Shown here: positions 1 to 10,955 of the stretch, piece after piece | How the letters are laid out: every line of letters begins with the position of its first letter | Position numbering within the stretch: the stretch's first letter is position 1 | Assembly: GCF_001672775.1 (NCBI RefSeq) | Contig: NZ_LZKJ01000145.1 | Coordinates: 24,618 to 88,617 of the forward strand | Source: Mycobacterium kyorinense | GTDB lineage: Bacteria; Actinomycetota; Actinomycetes; Mycobacteriales; Mycobacteriaceae | DNA: 64,000 bases | Direction: 5' to 3' | The notes under the pieces: model-generated | What the model was told of the DNA's origin: nothing | The model's database searches: none | Seen by the model: the letters and a program-made list of their open reading frames with translations, nothing else | Translations under genes and position numbers: made by a program

Positions 1-27
1 CGACCCGCGGGCCGGATGGGCAGGTAA
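1..27 (+). CDS. 3' end of a preceding gene, probably dnaJ (partial)
   Basis: The first 27 bases read as an open frame ending in TAA at 25-27, six bases before hspR. In mycobacteria hspR is the last gene of dnaK-grpE-dnaJ1-hspR, so this is most likely the last codons of dnaJ1. Only eight residues are visible, so the call rests on position, not on protein similarity. Confidence 0.45.
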   Translation, partial: RPAGRMGR

Positions 28-33
28 CCGCTG

Positions 34-420
34 ATGGCTAAGAACCCCAGGGAACAAGACGCTCGCACGTTTCTGATCTCGGTGGCCGCCGAGCTGGCCG
101 GCATGCATGCGCAGACGCTGCGCACCTACGACCGGCTCGGACTGGTCAGCCCGCAGCGCAGTTCCGGTGGCGGACGGCGGTATTCGCAGCACGACGTCGA
201 GCTGCTGCGTGAGGTGCAGCGGCTCTCCCAGGATGAAGGCGTCAACCTCGCCGGCATCAAACGGATTATCGAGCTGACCAATCAAGTCGAGGCGTTGCAG
301 TCGCGGCTCAGCGAGATGGCCGCCGAGATCGAGGTGTTGCGGGCGAATCAGCGGCGTGATGTCGCCGTGGTGCCCAAGAGCACCGCGGTGGTGGTCTGGC
401 AACCCCGCCGCCCGCGCTGA
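34..420 (+). CDS. hspR: Heat-shock repressor HspR (MerR family)
   Basis: HspR is the DNA-binding repressor of the dnaK operon and clpB; it binds HAIR inverted repeats, in actinobacteria with DnaK as co-repressor. The 128-residue protein has an N-terminal MerR winged helix (about residues 12-80) with the motif AGMHAQTLRTYDRLGLVSP, then a coiled-coil helix (about 84-107) and the basic, tryptophan-containing tail VVVWQPRRPR typical of mycobacterial HspR. It starts six bases after the preceding stop, as expected for the 3' gene of a dnaK operon. A matching HAIR operator sits in front of clpB at 3361-3381, so repressor and one likely target lie 3 kb apart. Confidence 0.95.
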   Translation: MAKNPREQDARTFLISVAAELAGMHAQTLRTYDRLGLVSPQRSSGGGRRYSQHDVELLREVQRLSQDEGVNLAGIKRIIELTNQVEALQSRLSEMAAEIEVLRANQRRDVAVVPKSTAVVVWQPRRPR

Positions 421-436
421 CGCCTGCTCTCTTGCC

Positions 437-489
437 AAACAGAAGCCACGGCTGTGATTTTCGCTGCTCTACGACCCTGGCTTCTGTTT
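437..489. terminator. Hairpin between convergent hspR and aldose epimerase genes
   Basis: The arms 437-448 (AAACAGAAGCCA) and 478-489 (TGGCTTCTGTTT) are perfect 12-base inverted repeats around a 29-base loop. They fill most of the 74-base gap between two genes that converge. The right arm ends in TTT on the plus strand and the left arm gives TTT on the minus strand, so it could work in both directions. The terminator function is inferred. Confidence 0.6.
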
Positions 490-494
490 CGCGA

Positions 495-1385
495 TCAGAT
501 CCGAATCGAGAACTGGGCGATCGCCGAGTCGCCCGGCTGCGCAACCCGGTAGCCGCCACGCCGTAGCGCATCGGTCGGGGCGGCCATCGGCTCGAAGCAC
601 ACCACATCCTCGCCGGGTGGAGCGAAGATCTGCGCCGCGGGATAGCCCAGCTCGAAGTGCACTTCGATGCGTCGGCCCCCGCCCGAGACGGCGAACACCG
701 CGCCCTCGGCCACCTGGTCATAGCCGTCGTCAAATGTATTGTCGCCCAGAGCTTCTTCGTGGGCCGGCTGCAGTGACGACTCGCCGGTGGGCAGACCGCG
801 CTCATCGAGATGCAAGTGTCGCAGCCGCGGGGTCTCGATAATCCACTCGCTGCGCGCCACGTCCGGCAACTGGAGATAGGGATGAAAGCCGAAACACAGC
901 GGCACGGCGGCGTTTCCGGTCGGCGTGATCGCCGTCCGCAGCGTCAACGTCCGCTGCGAGAGCCGCACGGTCAACGCCAGCAGATGCGGGAACGGGAAAC
1001 TGGACAGCAGTTCGGGATCCGCGCCGAAATCCACCTCGGCGGTCAGCTCGTTCTCGGATTCGGCGACCACCCGCCAGCGTGGATAGGCCGCCAGCACGCC
1101 ATGGATCGGCAGTCCGTGCGGGTCGGGCCGCACCCTGTTGCTGCCCGGCACCAATGTGACCGTCTCGCCCTCAGCGCGATAAGTGTTGGCCCCCAATCGA
1201 TTCGCCCACGGATAGAGCACGGGGATGCCCATCGTCTTGCCGTCGGTGACGTAGGCGTCCAGTCCGCGGCGCTGGCCGAGCAGTTGCACACCGGAGTCGG
1301 TGAGCGAGACGCCGATCATCCCGGCATCGGGCACGAACTGCGCCTGCACAGGTGACGACGGGTCGTGCAGCGTGACGATGTGCAC
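495..1385 (-). CDS. Aldose 1-epimerase (galactose mutarotase family)
   Basis: Cytosolic enzyme that interconverts the alpha and beta anomers of aldoses or hexose phosphates. The 296-residue length fits the short GalM/YeaD-like family. Visible family landmarks are NRLG (N62, R63), PIHG with H95, FGFHPYL with the likely catalytic acid H168, and CFEPM with the likely catalytic base E265. It converges with hspR and follows, on the same strand, a flavohaemoglobin-like gene whose stop lies 26 bases upstream. The exact sugar cannot be told from the sequence. Confidence 0.88.
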   Translation of the reverse strand: MHIVTLHDPSSPVQAQFVPDAGMIGVSLTDSGVQLLGQRRGLDAYVTDGKTMGIPVLYPWANRLGANTYRAEGETVTLVPGSNRVRPDPHGLPIHGVLAAYPRWRVVAESENELTAEVDFGADPELLSSFPFPHLLALTVRLSQRTLTLRTAITPTGNAAVPLCFGFHPYLQLPDVARSEWIIETPRLRHLHLDERGLPTGESSLQPAHEEALGDNTFDDGYDQVAEGAVFAVSGGGRRIEVHFELGYPAAQIFAPPGEDVVCFEPMAAPTDALRRGGYRVAQPGDSAIAQFSIRI

Positions 1386-1411
1386 GATCGCCAGCCTATG
1401 CCGCAGCGGGT

Positions 1412-2584
1412 CTAGCTGTGCAACGGGTCGTGCTGGATGTGCTCGGGCGGGGCGCCCTTGGCGATCAGCGCCGCCTTGGTGGCGCGCACCATGTCCGGCC
1501 CACCGCAGATCAGGATCTGGCGATCGCCCCAGCCGCCGTATCGGGTCACCACGTCAGGCAGTCGGCCCGTTTGGCGCACATGCAGGCCGCGCGGCGGGGT
1601 CACGTCGAGGTAGTCGGCGGCCCAAGCCGGGTCACCGGCGTAGTCCGACACGGGGGACACCGACAGCCACGGGTTGTGCGCCGCGATCTGCCACAGCGTG
1701 GGCAGATCGTAGAGCTCGCACGGGTAGCGGCCGCCGAAGAACAGGTGCACGCGCGGATTCTGCCCAAAGCGCGCGAGGTCCATCACGATCGACCGCAGCG
1801 GCGCCAGGCCGGTGCTGCCGGCCACCATCAGCACATCGCCGCCGTCGCGGTCGACGTGCATCCCGCCGTGCGGACTGGACAGCCGCCAGCGGTCGCCGGG
1901 CCGGGTTTCGCCGACGATGGCGGTGCTGACCAGGCCGCCGGTCACGGCGCGGACGTGAAATTCGATCGCGCCGCTGTCCTCCGGCGGGATGGCCGGGGTC
2001 AGGTACCGCCATCGCCGCGGGCATTGCGGGACTGCGACGTTGACGTACTGGCCGGGGTGATAGTGCAGCGGGCGGTCCAGCTGCAACCGCACCACCGCCA
2101 GGTCGCGCGACACCCGCAGGTGTTCGATCACGGTGCCGTCCCACCAGGCGGGGCCCTCGTCGGCGTCGGCGGCACCGCTCATCACCCCGGTGATCAGGTT
2201 CAGCGACTGGCGGGCGGCCTCGTCGACGGCGTCGGTCCAGGCGTCGGACAGCCTGTCGCGCAGCGTCGAATACAGCGCGCGCCGCAACGTCTCATAGTGC
2301 TTGGGGATGACGCCGTATTTGCGGTGGTCGCGGCCCAACTGAGCCAAAAACGCCACCGGCGACTGTGCGCGCTGCGCGACCAGTTCGCCGTAAACCCAAT
2401 GCAGCGCGTGGGCGAACGCGGCCCGCTGCCCGGCCATGTCCGGCGGAAACAAATCGCGCAGTGCGACGTCGAGGGCAAACCAGCGGGCATAGAACTGGCC
2501 GACCAGCCCGTCGGCGTCGGATTGGGCCTCTCCGTCGAACGCGGCGTGCAACACCTGCAGCGCATCTCGGTCGTCTAGGCCCAC
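1412..2584 (-). CDS. Flavohaemoglobin-like oxidoreductase (globin + FAD/NAD reductase), Rv0385-like
   Basis: 390-residue fusion of an N-terminal globin domain (about 1-140) and a ferredoxin-NADP-reductase-type module (about 150-385). In the globin part, LGRDHRKYGV supplies the likely proximal haem histidine H87. In the reductase part GQYVNVAVP, WRYLTPA and GSTGLAPLRS mark the FAD and NAD sites. The FAD motif reads RYLTPA rather than the RxYS of classical Hmp, as in the mycobacterial type II flavohaemoglobins, for which electron transfer from D-lactate rather than NO dioxygenation has been proposed. It lies between an epimerase and a GAP-family gene, all on the minus strand. Its physiological substrate is not evident here. 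Confidence 0.85.
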   Translation of the reverse strand: MGLDDRDALQVLHAAFDGEAQSDADGLVGQFYARWFALDVALRDLFPPDMAGQRAAFAHALHWVYGELVAQRAQSPVAFLAQLGRDHRKYGVIPKHYETLRRALYSTLRDRLSDAWTDAVDEAARQSLNLITGVMSGAADADEGPAWWDGTVIEHLRVSRDLAVVRLQLDRPLHYHPGQYVNVAVPQCPRRWRYLTPAIPPEDSGAIEFHVRAVTGGLVSTAIVGETRPGDRWRLSSPHGGMHVDRDGGDVLMVAGSTGLAPLRSIVMDLARFGQNPRVHLFFGGRYPCELYDLPTLWQIAAHNPWLSVSPVSDYAGDPAWAADYLDVTPPRGLHVRQTGRLPDVVTRYGGWGDRQILICGGPDMVRATKAALIAKGAPPEHIQHDPLHS

Positions 2585-2651
2585 GGCCGACGATTTTAGG
2601 CCTGATTAGGCACGTCGTCGCCTCGGCGAACAAGGTGACCAAAGCGTCGGC

Positions 2652-3323
2652 CTAGAGCGCGTGGAGTCCCTTGTAGAGCACCAGCAAACCGATCACAACC
2701 AGGATCACCGCGAGCATCGCGGCGTTGTGGCGCTCCATCCAGTCCCTGAGTCTGCTCAGCGGATCGTGAAGGCGCTCCCCGGCAGCGGCGTAGGCCAGTA
2801 TCGGGATTGCGACCGACGATGCGGCGACCGCGACGAAAAACACCGCCGAGATCCATGCCCGGGTGGCGCCCAGCCCGGCGCTGCCGATCGCCAAACCGGC
2901 TGCCGCGCAGATCAGCAGCACCTCGAGCCGCACCACCGCCAGCACCGCTCCCGTCACTCCGGCCCGCAGCGGTGTGAGCGTGGTCAGCGACCGCATCCAG
3001 CGCGGCGTCTCCGTGTGGCGGTGGCGGCTCAGCCACCGATAGACGCCGAAGAGGATCAGTGCTGAGCCGACGACAATCCGCAACCACGACGCCCAGGCCG
3101 GTGGCGACTCGCGCAGCCCGCCGAGCAGCCCGGACACCGCGACGAACAGCGCCGTCAGCCCCGCCAGGAGCGCCAGCCAGCCACCGAGAAACGCAAGGCC
3201 AGTCGCTCGCGGTCGGGGTGTGTGCAACACCAGCACAGCGGGAATGATCGACAGAGGCGAGAGGCTGATCACCAGCGCCAGGGAAAGCAGTCCGGTCAGG
3301 GCCGAACCCCAGCTGCCTGTCAC
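2652..3323 (-). CDS. GAP-family multispanning membrane protein
   Basis: 223-residue hydrophobic protein with about six membrane segments, including stretches near residues 8-33, 40-66, 82-98, 120-145, 155-180 and 200-219. The N-terminal segment reads LVISLSPLSIIPAVLVLHTP, the signature of the GAP/Sap (LysE-like) family that in mycobacteria is linked to addressing glycopeptidolipids and other lipids to the cell surface. It is divergent from clpB. The family call is good; the cargo is unknown. Confidence 0.75.
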   Translation of the reverse strand: MTGSWGSALTGLLSLALVISLSPLSIIPAVLVLHTPRPRATGLAFLGGWLALLAGLTALFVAVSGLLGGLRESPPAWASWLRIVVGSALILFGVYRWLSRHRHTETPRWMRSLTTLTPLRAGVTGAVLAVVRLEVLLICAAAGLAIGSAGLGATRAWISAVFFVAVAASSVAIPILAYAAAGERLHDPLSRLRDWMERHNAAMLAVILVVIGLLVLYKGLHAL

Positions 3324-3360
3324 GCCAGCACGTTAGCCCCCCGCTCAGCATCCCGATAGA

Positions 3361-3393
3361 CTTGAGCGGAACAGACTCAACCTTGACGGCGTT
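3361..3393 (+). promoter_or_regulatory. clpB promoter: HAIR operator overlapping an ECF (SigH/SigE-type) promoter
   Basis: CTTGAGC (3361-3367), seven bases, then ACTCAAC (3375-3381) matches the HspR HAIR consensus CTTGAGT-N7-ACTCAAG at 12 of 14 positions. Its spacer carries GGAACA (3368-3373), followed 17 bases later by GTT (3391-3393), which fits the SigH/SigE consensus GGAAYA-N16-18-GTT. The gene starts about 55 bases further on. Repressor bound here would cover the -35 element directly. Confidence 0.8.
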
Positions 3394-3448
3394 GAACATC
3401 GCGACAAGCATTTTGCCAACCCCTTTTTGACCACAAAAGGAGGCCGTT

Positions 3449-5995
<2,547 letters not shown>

Positions 5996-6003
5996 GCCGC
6001 GCT

Positions 6004-6060
6004 CGAACGTCGACTTGTTGTGGATATTTCCCCAGAAATCGCCCAACAAGTCGACGTTCG
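6004..6060 (+). terminator. Long hairpin after clpB
   Basis: CGAACGTCGACTTGTTG (6004-6020) and its exact reverse complement (6044-6060) form a perfect 17-base-pair stem. Inside the loop a second small stem (TTTC 6027-6030 with GAAA 6035-6038) can form. It starts eight bases after the clpB stop. There is no clear U-tract, as is common for mycobacterial terminators; function inferred. Confidence 0.65.
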
Positions 6061-6135
6061 GCACTGGGAGGCGTGACGGGGTTGTGACCTGCAAGCATTC
6101 GTGATTCTCCACGAAAAGCAAGTAGGCTACGTGCG

Positions 6136-6948
6136 ATGGTCCCGCTTTGGTTCACGCTCTCCGCGTTGTGCTTCGTCGGCGCGGTGGTGCTGCTGTACGT
6201 CGACATCGATCGACGCCGCGGGCGTGGCCGACGCCGCAGATCCTGGGCGCGTTCGCACGGATTCGACTACGAACCCGAATCCACCGACATCCTCCAGCGC
6301 TGGAAGCGCGGCGTGATGTCGACCGTCGGCGACATCCCGGCGCGCAACGTGGTGCTGGGCCAGATCCGCGGCGAAGCGGTGTTCATCTTCGACCTCGAAG
6401 AAGTCGCCACGGTGATCGCGCTGCACCGCAAGGTGGGCACCAACGTCGTGGTCGACGTCCGGCTCAAAGGGCTGAAAGAGCCGCGGGAGAACGACATTTG
6501 GCTGCTCGGCGCGATCGGGCCGCGAATGGTGTACTCCACCAACCTCGACGCAGCCCGCCGCGCATGCGACCGGCGGATGGTCACTTTCGCCCATACTGCA
6601 CCGGACTGCGCCGAGATCATGTGGAACGAGGAGAACTGGACGTTGGTCAGCATGCCGATCGCCAGTACCCGCGCCCAGTGGGACGAGGGCCTGCGCACGG
6701 TGCGCCAGTTCAACGACCTGCTGCGGGTGTTGCCGCCGGTGCCCAAGCAGGCCGCGCTGACCCCGTCGGCCGGCCGCCGTAACGCGGCGCCGAGTCGCCC
6801 GCTGGCCCCGACCGCCCGCGCGGAGGCGGCGCCCAAGCGGGCCGAAGCCGCCGGGCGATCCGAACCCGCTCGGCGGGCACCCGACGAGGCCGTCCGTCGC
6901 CCGCCGCCGGACCGCAACGGCTACCAAGCCACGCATTATCAGCGTTGA
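6136..6948 (+). CDS. ttfA: Trehalose monomycolate transport factor TtfA (Rv0383c-like)
   Basis: Inner-membrane-anchored partner of the mycolate exporter MmpL3, required for trehalose monomycolate transport and cell elongation. The 270-residue protein has one N-terminal membrane helix (about residues 4-24) followed by an arginine-rich stop-transfer stretch, a folded cytoplasmic domain (about 35-195), and a proline/alanine/arginine-rich disordered tail. This architecture, and its position just downstream of clpB and close to pyrE, match Rv0383c. It stands alone with a 140-base upstream gap holding the clpB terminator and probably its own promoter. Confidence 0.87.
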   Translation: MVPLWFTLSALCFVGAVVLLYVDIDRRRGRGRRRRSWARSHGFDYEPESTDILQRWKRGVMSTVGDIPARNVVLGQIRGEAVFIFDLEEVATVIALHRKVGTNVVVDVRLKGLKEPRENDIWLLGAIGPRMVYSTNLDAARRACDRRMVTFAHTAPDCAEIMWNEENWTLVSMPIASTRAQWDEGLRTVRQFNDLLRVLPPVPKQAALTPSAGRRNAAPSRPLAPTARAEAAPKRAEAAGRSEPARRAPDEAVRRPPPDRNGYQATHYQR

Positions 6949-6972
6949 TACCCGGCAGCTACGCTGTCGGTC

Positions 6973-7749
6973 ATGCCGTCGCCCGTCGCCCTGATCACCG
7001 GGCCCACATCGGGGATCGGCGCAGGATTCGCGCGCCGCTTCGCCGCCGACGGTCACGACCTGGTCCTGGTTGCCCGCGATGCTGAGCGGCTGGAGCAACT
7101 GTCGGCCGAGCTGCGCGACGAAGGCGGCCGCAACGTCGAGGTGCTGCCGGCCGACCTGGCTGACGCCGCCGACCGCGGCAAAGTCGCCGAGCGGCTGGCT
7201 GCCGGTGTCGACGTACTGGTCAACAACGCCGGCTTCGGCACCTCCGGCGAATTCTGGACCGCCGATCCCGCGCTGCTGCAGGCCCAGCTGGACGTCAACG
7301 TGACCGCGGTGATGCAGCTGACCCGCGCCGCGCTGCCGGCCATGATCGATGCGGGGTCGGGCACCGTCATCAACGTCGCCAGCGTCGCCGGTCTGGTGTC
7401 GGGCCGCGGGTCGACGTACTCGGCGTCCAAAGCCTGGGTGGTGTCGTTCACCGAAGGGCTGGCCGGTGGACTGAAGGGCACCGGCGTAGGGATACACGCG
7501 GTGTGTCCAGGCTTCGTACACACCGAATTTCACAGCCGTGCCGGCATCGACATGGCTTCGATGCCGTCGTTCATGTGGCTCGAGGTCGACGACGTGATCC
7601 GGGAAAGCCTGGCCGACATCGCGCGCGGCAAGGTGATCAGCGTTCCGGGGTTGCAGTACAAGGCGCTCACCACGGCCGGGCGGATGGCGCCGCGAAGCCT
7701 GGTCCGCGGTTTTACCAATGTGTTCGGGCGGGGCCGTGGCCGCACCTGA
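6973..7749 (+). CDS. Short-chain dehydrogenase/reductase
   Basis: 258-residue classical SDR with the nucleotide motif TGPTSGIG (9-16), NNAG near 87-90 and the catalytic S..YSASK around 145-152. It carries an extended C-terminus (GRMAPRSLVRGFTNVFG) typical of mycobacterial SDRs predicted to act on lipids or retinol-like substrates. It overlaps pyrE by 14 bases, so the two are co-transcribed. In M. tuberculosis Rv0383c and pyrE have no SDR between them, so this is an accessory gene here. Substrate unknown. Confidence 0.85.
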   Translation: MPSPVALITGPTSGIGAGFARRFAADGHDLVLVARDAERLEQLSAELRDEGGRNVEVLPADLADAADRGKVAERLAAGVDVLVNNAGFGTSGEFWTADPALLQAQLDVNVTAVMQLTRAALPAMIDAGSGTVINVASVAGLVSGRGSTYSASKAWVVSFTEGLAGGLKGTGVGIHAVCPGFVHTEFHSRAGIDMASMPSFMWLEVDDVIRESLADIARGKVISVPGLQYKALTTAGRMAPRSLVRGFTNVFGRGRGRT

Positions 7750-8284
7750 GGCCGCCGAGCGCGACGAGTTGGCCGACCTGGTGCGCCGACTGTCGGTGGT
7801 GCACGGCCGCGTCACGCTGTCCTCGGGGAAGCAGGCCGACTACTACGTCGATCTGCGCCGGGCCACCCTGCACCACCGCGCCGCCGCGCTGATCGGCCGG
7901 TTGATGCGCGAACTCACCGACGACTGGGAGTATGCGGCCGTTGGCGGTCTGACCTTGGGCGCCGACCCGGTAGCCACCGCCGTCATGCATGCACCGGGAC
8001 GCCCGATCGACGCGTTCGTGGTGCGCAAGTCGGTGAAAACCCATGGCATGCAACGCCTTATCGAAGGCCCCGACATCTCCGGTCACCGGGTGCTAGTGGT
8101 CGAGGACACTAGTACCACCGGCGCTTCGGCGCTGACTGCGGTACGGGCGGTGCGCGACGCCGGTGCCGACGTGGTCGGCGTAGCGACCGTGGTGGATCGA
8201 GACACCGGCGCGGCCGAAGCCATTCAAGCCGAGGATTTGCCCTACCGCAGTGTGCTGAATCTCGCGGATCTGGGGCTGCGCTGA
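7736..8284 (+). CDS. pyrE: Orotate phosphoribosyltransferase
   Basis: Converts orotate and PRPP to orotidine 5'-monophosphate in pyrimidine synthesis. The 182 residues contain LSSGKQADYYVDLRRATL (orotate side), the dimer-loop region RKSVKTHGMQRLIEG, and the PRPP-binding motif VLVVEDTSTTGASA. The GTG at 7736 was chosen over an ATG at 7718 because it puts the start at the usual mycobacterial position and leaves a G-rich ribosome site (7726-7733); the longer form would add six residues. It overlaps the SDR stop and is followed five bases later by a lipoprotein gene. Confidence 0.93.
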   Translation: MAAPEAAERDELADLVRRLSVVHGRVTLSSGKQADYYVDLRRATLHHRAAALIGRLMRELTDDWEYAAVGGLTLGADPVATAVMHAPGRPIDAFVVRKSVKTHGMQRLIEGPDISGHRVLVVEDTSTTGASALTAVRAVRDAGADVVGVATVVDRDTGAAEAIQAEDLPYRSVLNLADLGLR

Positions 8285-8289
8285 ACATC

Positions 8290-9180
8290 GTGCGGGCTCT
8301 GATCGCAATAGTGACGACGCTGGCGCTGGTTTCAGCCTGTTCCGGTGCGGCTCACGACGATCGGGTTTACGGCGCGCAGCCTGCCCGGCTAGGCGAATCG
8401 CTGGCAGTGCTGGGTTGGAACGTCGCCGTGTCGAATCTGCGCTGGAGCGCCGACTACGTTCTGGTCGACGTCGACGCTGCCCCGGCCGACCCGGCCGCAG
8501 CGCACGCGAAACCCGAAGACCTTCGCTTCGGGCTCTACGGCGCGCTGGCTCACCCGATGGAAGCCACCGGAATCGGTAGCTGTGAAGGCGCGAAAAATGT
8601 TGTAGTGCAGCATCTCTCGGCGCCCACGCCGGACCGGCTGACTGGCACGGTGTGCCTGGGCCCGCTCAAGGACCGCAGCGCGGTGCGTGGGGTGTACATG
8701 TACTCGCCGCGGGACCGCATCGCCGGCACCGCGGCGGCGTATCCGGCGACGTTCCCGGTGGGCATGCTGCCGACCAAGGAGAACGACATCGGCATGGTGG
8801 TCAAGACCACCAGCGTGTCGGCCTGGCGCGCCGACGGCACCCAACTCAGTCAAGAGTCGCTGGGCGACCCGGCCGTATTCACCGGCAACGGCTATATGCT
8901 GCTGGGCCTGGTCGCCGACGCCGTCGCGGCACGCTACCGCGAGGAGTCGGCCGCCCGCGGCGGACCGATGATGCTGCTGGCCACCCCAACCTTGCCCGCG
9001 CCGGGGCTCAGCGCCGCCTGCGCGGCGTACGGGTCGTCGGTGTTGCTGTTGCCCGAGGCGTCGCTGGACGCCGTCCACGTCGACGCGTCGCTGTGCACCC
9101 AGGGCGAGATCAACCAGGCGCTGCTGTACGCGACCGTCGCGGTGGTCGGCACCCACGCCGCGGTCTGGACCACGCCGTGA
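8290..9180 (+). CDS. Conserved lipoprotein, Rv0381c-like
   Basis: 296 residues with a GTG start, a short signal peptide and the lipobox LVSAC (cysteine at residue 17), followed by a probable extracytoplasmic domain with no recognised catalytic motif. Two blocks of conserved glycine and cysteine residues (SCEGAKN, AACAAYG) occur in the mature part. It lies between pyrE and a SpoU-type methyltransferase, the same neighbours as Rv0381c, and overlaps the latter by four bases. Function unknown. Confidence 0.75.
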   Translation: MRALIAIVTTLALVSACSGAAHDDRVYGAQPARLGESLAVLGWNVAVSNLRWSADYVLVDVDAAPADPAAAHAKPEDLRFGLYGALAHPMEATGIGSCEGAKNVVVQHLSAPTPDRLTGTVCLGPLKDRSAVRGVYMYSPRDRIAGTAAAYPATFPVGMLPTKENDIGMVVKTTSVSAWRADGTQLSQESLGDPAVFTGNGYMLLGLVADAVAARYREESAARGGPMMLLATPTLPAPGLSAACAAYGSSVLLLPEASLDAVHVDASLCTQGEINQALLYATVAVVGTHAAVWTTP

Positions 9181-9827
9181 CTGAGCCCGGTCCCACCGAA
9201 TGGGGCGCACCCAACGCGGGCGTGGGCCCGTGGGAAGGCGACCTTCCGGACGATCCGCGGTACGACCCGGCGCTGCTGCGCGACGGCGACACCCGCAACG
9301 TCGTCGACGCCTACCGCTACTGGACACGGGAGGCGATCATCGCCGACATCGACCAGCGCCGACACCCGCTGCACATCGCGATCGAGAACTTCGGCCACGA
9401 CGCCAACATCGGCGGGGTGGTGCGCACCGCCAACGCGTTCGCGGTGGACACCGTGCATATCGTGGGCCGCCGCCGGTGGAATCGCCGCGGTGCCATGGTG
9501 ACCGACCGCTACCAGCGGCTGTCGCATCACGACCACATCGCCGACCTGCTGGAGTTCGCTACCGGCGCCGGGCTGACCGTGGTAGCCGTCGACAACGTGC
9601 CCGGCGCCGCCCGGCTGGAGCAGACGCCGCTGCCGCGCGATTGCCTGCTGGTCTTCGGCCAAGAGGGGCCCGGCATCAGCGACGACGCCCGCGCCGGCGC
9701 GGCGCTGACCGTCTCGATCGCTCAGTTCGGCTCGACCCGCAGCATCAACGTCGCGGTGGCCGCCGGGATCGCCATGCATGCCTGGATCACCCAGCACGGA
9801 GACGTCGCCAAAGCCTGGTCAACCTAG
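9177..9827 (+). CDS. TrmH/SpoU family RNA methyltransferase, Rv0380c-like
   Basis: 216-residue SPOUT enzyme expected to use S-adenosylmethionine to 2'-O-methylate tRNA or rRNA. The three family motifs are present: NIGGVVRTANAF (motif 1 with the catalytic arginine), LLVFGQEGPGIS (motif 2), and IAQFGSTRSINVAVAAGIA (motif 3, knot). The GTG start overlaps the previous stop as GTGA, which decides the start against longer upstream options. The exact RNA target cannot be told. Confidence 0.87.
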   Translation: MTEPGPTEWGAPNAGVGPWEGDLPDDPRYDPALLRDGDTRNVVDAYRYWTREAIIADIDQRRHPLHIAIENFGHDANIGGVVRTANAFAVDTVHIVGRRRWNRRGAMVTDRYQRLSHHDHIADLLEFATGAGLTVVAVDNVPGAARLEQTPLPRDCLLVFGQEGPGISDDARAGAALTVSIAQFGSTRSINVAVAAGIAMHAWITQHGDVAKAWST

Positions 9828-9839
9828 GATCAAGTGCAT

Positions 9840-10955
9840 ATGGATCAGCTATGGGCCAACCGGGCGGGCAGCGCCGAAGCGGCGGTGACCGCGCGGCACC
9901 TCAGGCGACTGTGGGCGTTGCCGGGCACCCAGTTGGGCGTGGTGGCCTGGCCGCCGCTGCGACGTGACCGGCTGTTCGGTCACTGGCATTACTGGTGGCA
10001 GGCCCACCTGCTGGACTGTCTGGTCGACGCCCAACTACGCGACCCAACTCCGGAGCGGCACAAAGAGATCAAACGTCAGATCCGCTCACACCGGCTGCGC
10101 AACATCGGGCGATGGGTCAACGACTACTACGACGACATGGCCTGGCTGGCGCTGGCGCTCGAGCGGGCATCCCGGTTGGCCGGCATCGACCGCCATCGCG
10201 CACTGGACACACTGACCGACCAATTCGTCAAAGCCTGGGTGCCCGAGGACGGCGGCGGCATCCCGTGGCGCAAACAGGACCAGTTCTTCAACGCCCCGGG
10301 CAACGGACCCGCCGGAATCTTTCTGGCCCGCTACGGCGACCGGCTCAAACGTGCCCAGCAGATGGCCGACTGGATCGACAGGACACTGATCGACCCGGAG
10401 ACACACCTGGTGTTCGACGGCATCAAAGCCGGCTCCCTGGTTCGCGCGCAGTACACCTACTGCCAGGGCGTGGTGCTGGGACTGGAAACCGAATTGGCCG
10501 CGCGCACAGGCGATCCGCGACACGCGCCGCGGGTGCACCGGCTGGTCAACGCCGTCAACGAGCACATGGCGCCGGCGGGGGTGATCAACGGCGCCGGCGG
10601 CGGCGACGGGGGACTGTTCAGCGGGATTACCGCCCGCTACCTGGCGCTGGTCGCCACCACGTTGCCGGGCGAATCGGTCGAGGACGTCGCGGCCCGCGAC
10701 ACCGCGCGCGAATTGGTGCTCGACTCCGCGCAATCGGCCTGGGACTACCGGCAGTCCGTGCAGGGGCTGCCGCTGTTCGGACCGTTCTGGGATCGCACCG
10801 CCGACCTGCCGTCGACGGTCGGCAAGCAGGCCGAGTTCGTCGAGGGCGCGGTGACCGGTTCTGAGGTCGCCGAGCGCGACCTGTCGGTGCAGTTGTCCGG
10901 CTGGATGCTGATGGAGGCCGCCCACGCAGTCAGCGCAGTAGGAAGGAATGCCTGA
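9840..10955 (+). CDS. Glycoside hydrolase family 76-like protein, Rv0365c-like
   Basis: 371-residue protein of the GH76 (alpha-1,6-mannanase-like) (alpha/alpha)6-barrel fold. The motif [17 protein letters not shown] carries the adjacent aspartates that act as nucleophile and acid/base in this family; a second block, [16 protein letters not shown], is also typical. No signal peptide is visible, so it would act in the cytoplasm or leave by an unusual route, which is odd for a mannan hydrolase. ATG 9840 was preferred over GTG 9834. It starts 12 bases after the methyltransferase and overlaps the next gene as TGATG. Confidence 0.8.
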   Translation: MDQLWANRAGSAEAAVTARHLRRLWALPGTQLGVVAWPPLRRDRLFGHWHYWWQAHLLDCLVDAQLRDPTPERHKEIKRQIRSHRLRNIGRWVNDYYDDMAWLALALERASRLAGIDRHRALDTLTDQFVKAWVPEDGGGIPWRKQDQFFNAPGNGPAGIFLARYGDRLKRAQQMADWIDRTLIDPETHLVFDGIKAGSLVRAQYTYCQGVVLGLETELAARTGDPRHAPRVHRLVNAVNEHMAPAGVINGAGGGDGGLFSGITARYLALVATTLPGESVEDVAARDTARELVLDSAQSAWDYRQSVQGLPLFGPFWDRTADLPSTVGKQAEFVEGAVTGSEVAERDLSVQLSGWMLMEAAHAVSAVGRNA

